Below are positions 54,310 through 63,153 of a stretch of DNA of 64,000 nt, one piece after another. Every line of letters begins with the position of its first letter. Positions within the stretch are counted from its first letter, which is position 1. Position numbers and translations under genes: made by a program. The stretch is from Marinobacterium sediminicola (lineage in GTDB: Bacteria > Pseudomonadota > Gammaproteobacteria > Pseudomonadales > Balneatricaceae): the NCBI RefSeq assembly GCF_022343685.1, contig NZ_CP092123.1, forward strand, positions 992,001-1,056,000, in the 5' to 3' direction. Below the pieces are notes generated by a model that had not been told where the DNA came from, ran no database searches, and saw nothing but the letters and a program-made list of their open reading frames with translations.

Positions 54310-56766
54310 TCAGCTATCGCTGGTCGCCATTGCGCGGGGCTGGCGCTGAGCCGAAGTGGATGCGGTAGCCGGTTTGGTCTTCGGCGTCAGAGGGTTGTCC
54401 ACCGCTTCTGCCTGTTCATCAGCCTCAACCTTGCTCGGCTGCACGTTCAGCCAGCAGGCCAGTGCCGGCAGCAGGAAGATGGCACCCAGTACGTTTACCA
54501 TGAACATGAACGCCAGCAGGATGCCCATGTCGGCCTGGAATTTTAGCGCCGAGAACGCCCAGGTGCCCACACCGATGGTCATGGTCACGGCGGTGAAGAC
54601 CGCGGCGGTGCCACGCTGACGCATCGCTTCGTAGAAGGATGTACGCAGGTCGACACCACGCTTCAGCGAGTGCTGCATCTGCTCGTAGATGTAGATGCCG
54701 TAGTCCACACCGACACCGACGCCCAGTGCAATCACCGGCAGAGTGGCCACTTTAAGGCCGATGCCCAGCAGCGCCATCAGGGCGTTGCAGAGGATGGTCA
54801 CCAGCATCAGCGGGACGATGACGCAGAGCACACCACGCCAGGAGCGGAAGGTCAGCCAGCAAAGCAGGGTGATGGCGCCGAAGATGGAGGCGATCATCTG
54901 TACCTCGGCCTTTTCAACCGCTTCATTGGTCGCTGCTGCGACACCCGCGTTACCGCCTGCCAGACGGAACTCCACGCCCTCCACGTTGACCGTTTCAATG
55001 TAGTGGTTGATCTCACCGATCACGTGTTTGAGGGTGTCGTTCTGGTGGTTGTCCAGATAGACCATCAGGTTGATGGTTTTACACAGGTCGTTGTTCAGAC
55101 CCAGCTCCGGGTTGGCGGCCTGGCTGCCGGAGCGCAGTGCCATTTCGGAGCGCTGCAGCGTGCGCCACAGCGGGTTGCCCTCGTTGTTGCCGGAGACATA
55201 CAGCTTGGCCATGCCGGCGACGGTGCTCACAGACTGTACGCCGGGTACGCCGCGCATGTGAAAGTCGAACTTGTCCACGGCGTTCATGACATTCCAGTCG
55301 AGACAGGCTTCGGATTCACGTTCGGTTTCCACGTACACCGACAGCACGTCCATACCGATGGAGTAGTCGCTGATGATCTTGTCGTTGTCCTGGTTGTAGC
55401 GGGATTCCGCACGCAGTTCAGGAACACCGGTACCTATATCGCCGGTCAGCAGGGAACGGGATTGCCAGGTACCTGCAACCAGCAGGATCAGCATGACAGC
55501 CAGACTGAACAGTGCCGGTTTCGGCTGTGACAGCGCGGAGATTGACCACCACAGCGGGTGGCGTTCACTGCTGCCGTTGTCCTTCAGCGCCACTTTTTCC
55601 AGTCGCAGGTGAGACAGGATGATCGGCATGAACATCTTGTTGGTAACGATCATCAGTGCAACGCCCAGACAGGCCGTTACGCCCAGTTCATGTACGATGG
55701 GGATGTCGATCACCATGATCACCATGAAGCCCAGGGCGTTGGCCAGCAGGGCGACGGTGCCGGGAATAGCCAGCTTGCGGATGGAGCTTTCGGCGGCTTC
55801 GATGGCGCTCATTCCAGCCAGTACGTCCAGTTTCCAGGCGTTGGTCATCTGCACCGCGTGGGAAACGCCGATGGAGAAGATCAGGAAGGGCACCAGTACC
55901 GACATCGGGTCGATGCCGTAGCCGATCTGCGGCAGGATACCGAGCAGCCAGACCACGGGCAGCAAGGCGACCACAATCGCCAGCAGGGTAAGGCGTATGG
56001 AGCGTGAGTAGATCCACAGCAGGGCGAAGGTGATAAAGAATGCAACGGCGAAGAAAATCACCACGGTCATCAGGCCATCCATCACATCGCCCATCACTTT
56101 GGAGAAGCCGATGATATGGATGTTGATGCGGTCATCACTCAGCTGTGCACGAATTTTTTCCAGATGCCGCGCCACGGCAGCGTAATCGGTTTTTTCACCG
56201 GTTTCGGGGTCGATCTCAAGCAATTCGGCCTGCACCATCGCTGATTTCAGGTCGTTGGACACCAGATTGCCGATCTGACCGGACTTGTAGACGTTGGAAC
56301 GTACCTGAGCCAGGCCTTCCTCGTCCGCGGTAAAGCGTGACGGAATGACTACCCCGCCGGTAAAACCGTATTCGGTGACTTCGATATAACGCACTTCAGG
56401 CGTGAACAGCGAGCGTACCGTGGTGCGGTTGATACCGGGGGTAAAGAAGACTTCGTCAGTGGCCTGACGCAGTTTGTCCATGAACTCGGCGTTATAGATG
56501 TCACCTTCGCCAGTCCATTCCAGACTGACCATCACGCGGTTGGCGCCAGTGAACTCGGCCGAGTGCTTGAGGAAGGCCTGCATGTACTCGTGCTTGAGCG
56601 GGATCAGCTTGTTGAAGCCAGGATCGAAGCGGGTTTGCAGCGCGGAAAATCCGAGCATGACGGTGATCAGCAGGAACAGGAAGCCCAGCGGCTTGCGGCC
56701 GATGATCAGAAAACGTGCCGATGTGTCAACAAATTTTTGCACGGCAGAAGAGTGTTGATGCGACAT
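54310..56766 (-). CDS. MMPL/RND-family transporter (HAE3-like)
   Basis: 818 residues. One N-terminal membrane helix (GFLFLLITVMLGFSALQTRF), a large periplasmic domain, then five helices, repeated in the second half. The charged helix motif is VIALGVGVGVDYGIYIYEQM, and VPFLIFSIGVSHAVQMTNAW is its first-half counterpart. Short RND proteins of this type without adaptor or outer-membrane genes move hydrophobic molecules such as hopanoids or sterols. With the YCF48-like gene immediately upstream and DUF1302/DUF1329 elsewhere in the island, it completes the four-part set common in steroid clusters. The C-terminus is basic and disordered. Confidence 0.9.
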   Translation of the reverse strand: MSHQHSSAVQKFVDTSARFLIIGRKPLGFLFLLITVMLGFSALQTRFDPGFNKLIPLKHEYMQAFLKHSAEFTGANRVMVSLEWTGEGDIYNAEFMDKLRQATDEVFFTPGINRTTVRSLFTPEVRYIEVTEYGFTGGVVIPSRFTADEEGLAQVRSNVYKSGQIGNLVSNDLKSAMVQAELLEIDPETGEKTDYAAVARHLEKIRAQLSDDRINIHIIGFSKVMGDVMDGLMTVVIFFAVAFFITFALLWIYSRSIRLTLLAIVVALLPVVWLLGILPQIGYGIDPMSVLVPFLIFSIGVSHAVQMTNAWKLDVLAGMSAIEAAESSIRKLAIPGTVALLANALGFMVIMVIDIPIVHELGVTACLGVALMIVTNKMFMPIILSHLRLEKVALKDNGSSERHPLWWSISALSQPKPALFSLAVMLILLVAGTWQSRSLLTGDIGTGVPELRAESRYNQDNDKIISDYSIGMDVLSVYVETERESEACLDWNVMNAVDKFDFHMRGVPGVQSVSTVAGMAKLYVSGNNEGNPLWRTLQRSEMALRSGSQAANPELGLNNDLCKTINLMVYLDNHQNDTLKHVIGEINHYIETVNVEGVEFRLAGGNAGVAAATNEAVEKAEVQMIASIFGAITLLCWLTFRSWRGVLCVIVPLMLVTILCNALMALLGIGLKVATLPVIALGVGVGVDYGIYIYEQMQHSLKRGVDLRTSFYEAMRQRGTAAVFTAVTMTIGVGTWAFSALKFQADMGILLAFMFMVNVLGAIFLLPALACWLNVQPSKVEADEQAEAVDNPLTPKTKPATASTSAQRQPRAMATSDS

Positions 56767-56768
56767 GA

Positions 56769-57749
56769 TCAGGCTCCAGACGGCTGTTTCAATTGTTCAG
56801 GCGAAATCTGCGGCAGCAATCCGCGGTCGCTGCTCATCAGCAGTTCACCCGAGTCGAGACGGGCAATGTCGGTAACGGACATGCGACCGGCCTTATGCGC
56901 GAAATGGAAACTGCGGCCTTGATCCTTGCTGAGCAGCAGGATACCGCCCTGGCCGCCAAGCAGAATGTCACCGTTATCGAGCGTCTGGTGAGTAAACAGG
57001 GACGCCGGCAGCTGACCGCCCACTGACGTCCAGGTCAGACCGTTGTCTTCACTGCGGAAGATATTGCCGCGCATACCATAGACGACCCAGACATCGCCGT
57101 TCAGGTTGAGGCCGCCATAGAGTGAACCGTTGTAGAACTCGGGAATGGGCTCCCAGCTTTCTCCGGCATCCAGCGAACGGAACAGGGTGCCTGACTCGCC
57201 CACGATCAGCCAGGTACGGTGATCTTCAGACGGCAGCAGGTTGTTCAGGTGCCAATCGGTACCGTTAGGTGGCGGCATATTGGACCAGGTATCGCCTTCG
57301 TCGCTGGAGACAACGGCCTGACCAAAGGCGCCGATCGCCATCCAGATGCCGGACGGCAGGTGATTGACGCTCAACAGCGGCTCACCACCGGGATTAAAGG
57401 CGACTTCTTTCCAGTGTCGGCCACCGTCATCTGTTTTAAGAATCCAGCCTTCGTGACCGATGGCAAGACCGGTCCGTTCGTCCTTGAAGTGCAGGCGCGT
57501 GATCAGTGCGTGCCGCTGATGCGACAGGGAGGCCTGTGTCCAGTTCTTGCCCTCATCGGACGAGATCAGGATATGGCCCAGTTCTCCGGCAGCTACCAGC
57601 CCGGCATCGGTTTGCACGATGCTGGTCAGGTTCATGTTATTCACCGGTATCTGGCGGGGGCCCAGTGATGGGGTATCCCGGTGCGAGAACGCGAAAATGC
57701 CGGCGACTGCCACTAACAGTGAAACAGCAATGCCCAGGGTTACGCGCAT
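56769..57749 (-). CDS. YCF48/BNR-repeat periplasmic beta-propeller protein
   Basis: 326 residues from the ATG at 57749, with a signal-anchor VTLGIAVSLLVAVAGIFAF. Repeats of the SSDEGKNWTQ type (ISSDEGKNW, KTDDGGRHWKEV, SSDEGDTWSN, RSLDAGESWEPI, RSEDNGLTWTSV, SKDQGRSFHF) mark six or seven propeller blades related to the photosystem assembly factor YCF48. In proteobacteria such genes sit before MMPL/RND genes, as here (gap of two bases), so it is probably a periplasmic partner of the transporter. Confidence 0.9.
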   Translation of the reverse strand: MRVTLGIAVSLLVAVAGIFAFSHRDTPSLGPRQIPVNNMNLTSIVQTDAGLVAAGELGHILISSDEGKNWTQASLSHQRHALITRLHFKDERTGLAIGHEGWILKTDDGGRHWKEVAFNPGGEPLLSVNHLPSGIWMAIGAFGQAVVSSDEGDTWSNMPPPNGTDWHLNNLLPSEDHRTWLIVGESGTLFRSLDAGESWEPIPEFYNGSLYGGLNLNGDVWVVYGMRGNIFRSEDNGLTWTSVGGQLPASLFTHQTLDNGDILLGGQGGILLLSKDQGRSFHFAHKAGRMSVTDIARLDSGELLMSSDRGLLPQISPEQLKQPSGA

Positions 57750-57856
57750 GGCAAAACTCCTATGTGTTGAGGCCTTCAGGCAAGGTTTTGTTTTTGTACT
57801 ACTGGCCTGGAGCTCGAAGAGTACGCTTCCCATTATTCTCAGCACTGCGATAGCAA

Positions 57857-57910
57857 CATCGTCCAAATGGGCTAGTGGTCGATCGAATACGTTAGTCCGA
57901 ATTGACGATG
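57857..57910. promoter_or_regulatory. Pair of inverted island operator motifs between YCF48 and hsaA-like genes
   Basis: CATCGTCCAAATGGGCTAGT at 57857-57876 (plus) and CATCGTCAATTCGGACTAAC on the minus strand at 57910-57891. The two copies face each other across 14 bases in the divergent promoter. Confidence 0.6.
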
Positions 57911-58011
57911 AGAGGGCTTGTGCGCTGTGTGAATCTGCGTCGTGAAGGAGATGGTCGGAGCAGCCGGTCATGCCCGAAGAATCCAAAATAAGAATCGAGG
58001 AGACTCGTGCG

Positions 58012-59241
58012 ATGGGCGTGTTAGTGAACAACTTTATTGCAGCGTCACAAGAAGACGAAGATTACATGACTCCTGAGGCCAAGCGCCTCGTCCAGGCGGC
58101 CGAGGAGTTGGCTCCGCGTTTGAGGGAGCGTGCTCAGGGCGCAGACGAAGTGGGCATGGTGCCGCGGGAAACGGTCAAGGAGATGGCGGAAGCGGGTCTG
58201 TTCCGTGTTCTGCAGCCCAAGCGTTGGGGCGGTTATGAGCTGGACCCGCGTGTGTTTTACCGCGTGCAGATGGCGCTGGCCAAGGGCTGCATGTCAACGG
58301 CGTGGATCTACGGCGTGATCGGCGTACATAACTGGCAGCTGCCGCTGTTCCCGGAGCAGGCGCAGCAGGATGTATGGGCCAATGGCAATGACGGTACCCT
58401 GATTGCATCTACCTATATGCCGGTCGGCAAGGTGGAGAAAGTGGACGGCGGATACCGCTTCTCCGGTCGCTGGGGCTTCTCCAGCGGTGTCGATCACTGC
58501 GAATGGATCTTCCTGGGCGGCCTGCTGCCTAAGAAGGACAACCCGGAAGAGCTGGAACACACCACTTTCCTGCTGCCGCGCAGTGATTTCCGTATCGAGA
58601 AAAACTGGGATGTGCTGGGTCTGCGCGCGACCGGCAGCCACGATATTGTCGTTGAGGATGCGTTCGTGCCGGAGCACCGCACCCACCGTACCAACGATCA
58701 TTCGGACGCCGGTTGCCCCGGTCGTGAAATCAACACCGGCTGGATCTACAAGATTCCATTCACCCAGGTGTTCCAGCGTGCGGTTTCCTCTGCCTGTCTG
58801 GGTGCTACCGAAGGTGCGATCGAAGAGTTTCGTGCCCGTGCGGCCGCTCACATAGGCAAACACGGTGCAAAAACCGCTGAAGATCCCAATGCACAGCTGG
58901 CCGTAGCTGAAGCGATGATCGCGGTTGATCAGCTCAAGCTGGTGCTGTTCCGCAACTATGCTCGTATCGTGCATTGCGCCAAGACCGGGGACAAGATGCC
59001 GGTTGAAGAGCGTCTGATGCAGCGTTCGCAGGCGTCGCTGGTGCCGAAGCTGTGTGCCGAGCGCGTCAGTGAATTGCTGCGTGCCTGTGCGGCGTCCGGT
59101 CTCTATCGCAGTAACCCGATCGAGCGGATCTTCCGTGACATCCATCAGGCGCGTGGCCACATCGCCAACAACTCTGATGCCTATGCCCGTGCCAGTGGCG
59201 CGATGATGCTGGGTCTGCCGAACACCGACCCGTACATCTAA
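58012..59241 (+). CDS. hsaA: HsaA-like flavin-dependent monooxygenase (3-HSA hydroxylase type)
   Basis: 409 residues from the ATG at 58012, which follows GAGGAG; the frame is open 14 codons further. The acyl-CoA-dehydrogenase-like fold of group D flavin monooxygenases is shown by GLFRVLQPKRWGGYELDPRVFY, GCMSTAWIYGVIGVHNW, RFSGRWGFSSGVDHCEWIFLGG, WDVLGLRATGSHDIVVEDAFVP and the HIANNSDAYARASGAMMLGLPNTDPYI end, which I recall for HsaA and HPAH C2. It ortho-hydroxylates the phenolic ring A (3-HSA) with reduced flavin supplied by a separate reductase. The reductase candidate is at 27502. It heads the hsaA-kshB pair. Confidence 0.87.
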   Translation: MGVLVNNFIAASQEDEDYMTPEAKRLVQAAEELAPRLRERAQGADEVGMVPRETVKEMAEAGLFRVLQPKRWGGYELDPRVFYRVQMALAKGCMSTAWIYGVIGVHNWQLPLFPEQAQQDVWANGNDGTLIASTYMPVGKVEKVDGGYRFSGRWGFSSGVDHCEWIFLGGLLPKKDNPEELEHTTFLLPRSDFRIEKNWDVLGLRATGSHDIVVEDAFVPEHRTHRTNDHSDAGCPGREINTGWIYKIPFTQVFQRAVSSACLGATEGAIEEFRARAAAHIGKHGAKTAEDPNAQLAVAEAMIAVDQLKLVLFRNYARIVHCAKTGDKMPVEERLMQRSQASLVPKLCAERVSELLRACAASGLYRSNPIERIFRDIHQARGHIANNSDAYARASGAMMLGLPNTDPYI

Positions 59242-59251
59242 GGAGTCCACC

Positions 59252-60292
59252 ATGAGTACGTCCCGCTATCATAACCTGCGCGTTGAGCAGGTCGTGCAGG
59301 AGACCGCCGATGCGGTATCACTGCAATTCGCTCTCACGGCTGATCAGGTCGAGCGGTTTCGCTACCGGCCCGGCCAGTTCCTGACCTTGCGCCTGCCCTG
59401 GCAGGGTGAGCATCTGCTGCGCTGCTATTCGATGTCGAGTGCGCCGACGGTGGATGCTCAGCTGCGGGTGACCGTGAAGCGCGTGGTAGAGGGGCGTGGC
59501 TCCAACTGGATCTGCGACCATGTGCGTCCTGGTGACGAGATTGAGGTGATGCAGCCGGCCGGTGTTTTCGTGCCAGAAACACTGGATGGTGAATTCCTGC
59601 TGTTTGCGGGTGGCAGCGGCATTACGCCGGTGTTTTCCATCCTGCGTTCAGTGTTGTTGCGAGGGCGTGGTCAGGTTCGCCTGATCTATGCCAACCGCGA
59701 CGAGCAATCGATCATCTTCCGTGAGGCGCTCAAGGAGCTGGGCGAGCAGTATGCCGATCGCTTTGATGTGATCCATCTGCTCGATTCGGTGCAGGGGCGG
59801 CCCAATGTCAGTCTGCTGCGCCGTCTGGCCCGAGGCATGGAGTCTGCGCAGGCGTTTATCTGTGGTCCCGGTCCGTTCATGGATGCGGCGGAAGCGGCGC
59901 TGCAGGAACTCAAACTGCCGGGCGAGCGGGTCCATGTGGAGCGTTTTGTTTCCCTGCCATCTGAAGAATCCAGAGATCAGGAACAGCGTGAGGCGCTGAC
60001 TGAGTCTGCGGAGATCGACCAGGCTCAGGTCAGTATCGAGCTGGATGGTCACCACTACGAGCTTCAGTGTCAGGGGGATGAAACCATTCTGGATGCTGCG
60101 GAAAAGGCCGGTATCGAGTTGCCGTATTCCTGCATGGCGGGCATGTGTGCCTCGTGCATGTGTGAGGTGACCGAAGGCGAGGTGAAACTGCTGCACAATG
60201 ATGTACTGGATGAACGTGATCTGTCCAAGGGGCTTACGTTGACCTGTCAGGCGGTTCCGACGACTACCCGGGTTCATCTGAAATACACCTGA
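59252..60292 (+). CDS. kshB: KshB-like ferredoxin reductase (3-ketosteroid 9-alpha-monooxygenase reductase)
   Basis: 346 residues in the order FAD, NAD, 2Fe-2S. FAD region: YRPGQFLTLRLP and LLRCYSMSSAP; then VTVKRVVEGRGSNWICDHVRPGDEIEV, FLLFAGGSGITPVFSILRS, LIYANRDEQSIIF and FICGPGPFMDAAEAALQEL. The C-terminal cluster motif is YSCMAGMCASCMCEV with a later Cys in LTCQA. The wording follows mycobacterial KshB closely from memory. It passes electrons from NADH to a KshA-type oxygenase, presumably the one at 34293. It is ten bases after hsaA. Confidence 0.88.
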   Translation: MSTSRYHNLRVEQVVQETADAVSLQFALTADQVERFRYRPGQFLTLRLPWQGEHLLRCYSMSSAPTVDAQLRVTVKRVVEGRGSNWICDHVRPGDEIEVMQPAGVFVPETLDGEFLLFAGGSGITPVFSILRSVLLRGRGQVRLIYANRDEQSIIFREALKELGEQYADRFDVIHLLDSVQGRPNVSLLRRLARGMESAQAFICGPGPFMDAAEAALQELKLPGERVHVERFVSLPSEESRDQEQREALTESAEIDQAQVSIELDGHHYELQCQGDETILDAAEKAGIELPYSCMAGMCASCMCEVTEGEVKLLHNDVLDERDLSKGLTLTCQAVPTTTRVHLKYT

Positions 60293-60326
60293 CGTTCATA
60301 TTTCCTCATCATATTCAAACACTTGA

Positions 60327-60349
60327 GACCGGCTTATGCCGGTCTTTTC
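60327..60349 (+). terminator. Rho-independent terminator after kshB-like gene
   Basis: AGACCGGC pairs with GCCGGTCT around four bases, followed by TTTCGG. Confidence 0.8.
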
Positions 60350-60352
60350 GGT

Positions 60353-60372
60353 TTAGTCTTATTGGACGATGG
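60353..60372 (-). promoter_or_regulatory. Island operator motif upstream of the SDR-OYE-ETF genes
   Basis: On the minus strand CCATCGTCCAATAAGACTAA. It lies about 130 bases before the SDR start codon, in a gap that otherwise holds only the terminator. Confidence 0.55.
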
Positions 60373-60498
60373 CAGCCCGTTGCCTCCCTCTTAATCTGAA
60401 ATCACTGACTGCGCAGGTGTAACCGCCTGTCTGTCGCGTGCAGTGGGCACACGGCAGCGAGTCTGTTCTCTGGATAACAACAACTCAGGAGACACATT

Positions 60499-61269
60499 AT
60501 GCAGGGCTGTCTACAGGGCAAGGTCGCATTTATTACCGGTGGTGGCAGTGGTATCGGTGCCGCTACGGCTGAACGTTTTGCACAGGAAGGTGCGCGGGTG
60601 GTCATCTGTGGCCGCCGTCTGGAACCACTGGAACAGGTTGTCGCCAGTATCCGAGCCGGTGGAGGTGAAGCCGAAGCGATGCAGGTGGATGTGAGTAACG
60701 AAGAGGCGTTTGTAGGGGCGCTCAAGGCGACGGCTGAGAAGTATGGCCAGCTGGACGTGCTGGTGAATAATGCCATGGCGTTCACCTGGGGCAGCATTGA
60801 AGAAATGACCACTGAACAGTGGCGCGCCAACTTTACCACATCAGTGGATGGAACCTTCTGGGGTACGCGTGCGGCGATGCAGTTGATGAAGGCCCACGGC
60901 GGTTCCATCGTCAATCTGTCCTCCATCTGTGGTGAGCTTGGTACCCCCTGGATGTCCGGTTACTCTGCATCCAAGGCTGCGGTCACCAACTTCTCCCGCG
61001 CTGCCGCTGCTGAAGGTGCGCCTTACGGTGTGCGCGTCAATGTGGTGATTCCGGCGGTGGTGGAAACCCCGGCGACCGAGGGGATGCTGGCGGATGAGAA
61101 TTCGCGCAAGAGTACCGAAAAACTGATTCCGATGGGACGTGTTGGTCAGCCGGAAGAGCTGGCAAACGCGATTCTGTTCCTGGCCAGCGACCAGGCGTCC
61201 TACATCACCGGCGCAACCTTGCCGGTCGATGGTGGTCGTTCGGCTGTACTGGTTACAGCGCTGGATTGA
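60499..61269 (+). CDS. Short-chain dehydrogenase
   Basis: 256 residues, classical SDR: FITGGGSGIGAATAERFAQEGA, VLVNNAMAFTWGSIEEM (NNA), Ser in IVNLSSICGELG, catalytic YSASK and PVDGGRSAV at the end. ACTCAGGAGACAC precedes the ATG. Cofactor is probably NAD, given the Cys-Gly-Arg-Arg after the second strand being compatible with either. It starts an apparent operon with the OYE-like and etfBA genes. Substrate may be a hydroxysteroid or a ring-C/D intermediate. Confidence 0.85.
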   Translation: MQGCLQGKVAFITGGGSGIGAATAERFAQEGARVVICGRRLEPLEQVVASIRAGGGEAEAMQVDVSNEEAFVGALKATAEKYGQLDVLVNNAMAFTWGSIEEMTTEQWRANFTTSVDGTFWGTRAAMQLMKAHGGSIVNLSSICGELGTPWMSGYSASKAAVTNFSRAAAAEGAPYGVRVNVVIPAVVETPATEGMLADENSRKSTEKLIPMGRVGQPEELANAILFLASDQASYITGATLPVDGGRSAVLVTALD

Positions 61270-61279
61270 GGTAGGCCTT

Positions 61280-62377
61280 ATGTCAGCAGTCAAACAGGAC
61301 ACACTGGTGGGAACGGAGCCTCTGTTCTCACCGGTTCAGATTGGCGCCATCGAACTGAAAAACCGCGTCGTCATGGCACCCATGACCCGCAATCGCGCCG
61401 ATGCCGATGGCATGCCCAACGACCTGATGGTTGAGCATTATGCGGCGCGTGCCGAAGCCGGCTTGATCGTGGCCGAAGGGACTTGGCCCAGCGTGACCGG
61501 CCAGGCTTACTGCCGTCAGCCCGGAATCGAAACCGCCGATCAGATCGCCGCCTGGCGCAAGGTTACCGACGCGGTTCATGCCCGCGGCGGCCGAATTGTC
61601 CTGCAGGTCATGCATGCCGGTCGCGTCGGCAGCAGCAAGATCAAGCCTGAAGGGGTGGAGACGGTTGCACCGTCTGCCATGCAGGCGCAGGGCGAAGTCT
61701 TTACCGATGCCGCCGGCATGCAGCCCTATGACATGCCACGTGAGCTGACGACCGACGAGGTGGCAGCGGTTGTTGAAGAACACCGTCAGGCGGCAATCAA
61801 TGCCCGTGAGGCGGGTTTTGACGGCGTCGAATTGCATTGCACCAGCGGATATCTGCCGATGCAGTTCATGTGCAGCGGCACCAACCAGCGTACGGACCGT
61901 TATGGCGGCAGCCTGGAAAACCGGGTGCGTTTCGCGGCAGAGTGCCTGCAGGCGATGAGCGATGCGATTGGCGCTGATCGGGTCGGTTTCCGCATCAATC
62001 CAGGCAATACCTACAACGATACGTCTGATGAAGACAGTGCCGAGACACATGCTGCGCTGATGCAGGAAGCGGCTCGCATTGGTGTGGCCTTTGTCCACAT
62101 CATGCGCTCGCCGGTGCCCGAGATCGATGCGTTTGCACTGGCGCGTGAGCATTTCAACGGCGCTCTGATTCTGAACGACAGCTTTGAACCGGAGACAGCG
62201 GCAGCAGCCATTGATGAAGGGCTGGGTGACGCGGTCTCTTTTGCCCGTCACTTTATTGCCAACCCGGACCTTGTCACACGTATCCGCAAGGGGCTGGCGC
62301 TGTCTCGCTTCGATCGCAAAACCATTTATACCCCGGGGGCAGCCGGATATACCGACTACCCCGCAGCGGCTGAGTAA
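61280..62377 (+). CDS. Old yellow enzyme-family NADH:flavin oxidoreductase
   Basis: 365 residues from the ATG at 61280 with GAGGTAG upstream. TIM-barrel FMN protein: LFSPVQIGAIELKNRVVMAPMTRNRAD, LQVMHAGRVG, NQRTDRYGGSLENRVRF and SFARHFIANPDLV. The substrate-binding pair, normally His-x-x-Asn in HGANGYL, reads HCTSGYL, so Asn is replaced by Ser; this may change the preferred enone. OYEs reduce alpha,beta-unsaturated ketones, and steroid-related enones are plausible here. It lies 10 bases after the SDR gene and 15 before etfB. Confidence 0.88.
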   Translation: MSAVKQDTLVGTEPLFSPVQIGAIELKNRVVMAPMTRNRADADGMPNDLMVEHYAARAEAGLIVAEGTWPSVTGQAYCRQPGIETADQIAAWRKVTDAVHARGGRIVLQVMHAGRVGSSKIKPEGVETVAPSAMQAQGEVFTDAAGMQPYDMPRELTTDEVAAVVEEHRQAAINAREAGFDGVELHCTSGYLPMQFMCSGTNQRTDRYGGSLENRVRFAAECLQAMSDAIGADRVGFRINPGNTYNDTSDEDSAETHAALMQEAARIGVAFVHIMRSPVPEIDAFALAREHFNGALILNDSFEPETAAAAIDEGLGDAVSFARHFIANPDLVTRIRKGLALSRFDRKTIYTPGAAGYTDYPAAAE

Positions 62378-62392
62378 TCCGAGGAAAACACT

Positions 62393-63142
62393 ATGAAAGT
62401 TCTTGTACCGGTTAAGCGTGTCATCGACTACAACGTAAAGGTACGTGTGAAGTCAGACGGCACGGGCGTGGACCTGAACAATGTCAAAATGGCGATCAAT
62501 CCGTTCGACGAGATTGCCGTTGAGGAGGCGGTGCGCCTGAAAGAAGCCGGCACGGCAACGGAAGTGGTCGTGGTAAGCATCGGTCCCAAGGCCAGTCAGG
62601 AAGTGCTGCGTACCGCTCTGGCGGTTGGCGCTGATCGCGCCATTCATCTGGAAAGCGATGTTGATCTGGAGCCGTTGGCCGTTGCCAAGTGTCTCAAACA
62701 GGTCGTTGCCGACGAGCAGCCCCAGTTGGTGATTTGTGGCAAGCAGGCAATTGATGACGATTCCAACCAGACCGGCCAGATGCTGGCGGCGCTGTTGGGC
62801 TGGCCGCAGGGAACCTTCGCATCAGAAGTGACCCCGGAAGGTAATGCGATCAAGGTGACCCGCGAGATCGATGGTGGTCTGGAAACCCTTCAACTTAACC
62901 TGCCAGCGGTAGTGACCAGCGACTTGCGTCTGAACGAGCCTCGCTATGCCTCTTTGCCCAATATCATGAAGGCGAAAAAGAAGCCGCTGGACTCCAGGCC
63001 GGTCACCGAACTGGGTATCGATGTGGCGACGCGCCTGAAGGCGGTCAACTATGCACCGCCGGCTGCGCGTAAAGGTGGTATCAAGGTTGAAAATGTGGCC
63101 GAGCTGATCGAAAAGCTGCGCCAGGAAGCCCGTGTGATCTGA
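62393..63142 (+). CDS. etfB: Electron transfer flavoprotein beta subunit
   Basis: 249 residues of normal length. [20 protein letters not shown], the [18 protein letters not shown] signature, [27 protein letters not shown] and [21 protein letters not shown] are diagnostic. With the alpha subunit it takes electrons from acyl-CoA dehydrogenases and related flavoproteins to the quinone pool. It may be the general ETF of the cell or one dedicated to steroid beta-oxidation; the position after the OYE gene (15 bases) suggests co-transcription. Confidence 0.96.
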   Translation: MKVLVPVKRVIDYNVKVRVKSDGTGVDLNNVKMAINPFDEIAVEEAVRLKEAGTATEVVVVSIGPKASQEVLRTALAVGADRAIHLESDVDLEPLAVAKCLKQVVADEQPQLVICGKQAIDDDSNQTGQMLAALLGWPQGTFASEVTPEGNAIKVTREIDGGLETLQLNLPAVVTSDLRLNEPRYASLPNIMKAKKKPLDSRPVTELGIDVATRLKAVNYAPPAARKGGIKVENVAELIEKLRQEARVI

Positions 63143-63153
63143 AGGTGATGATG

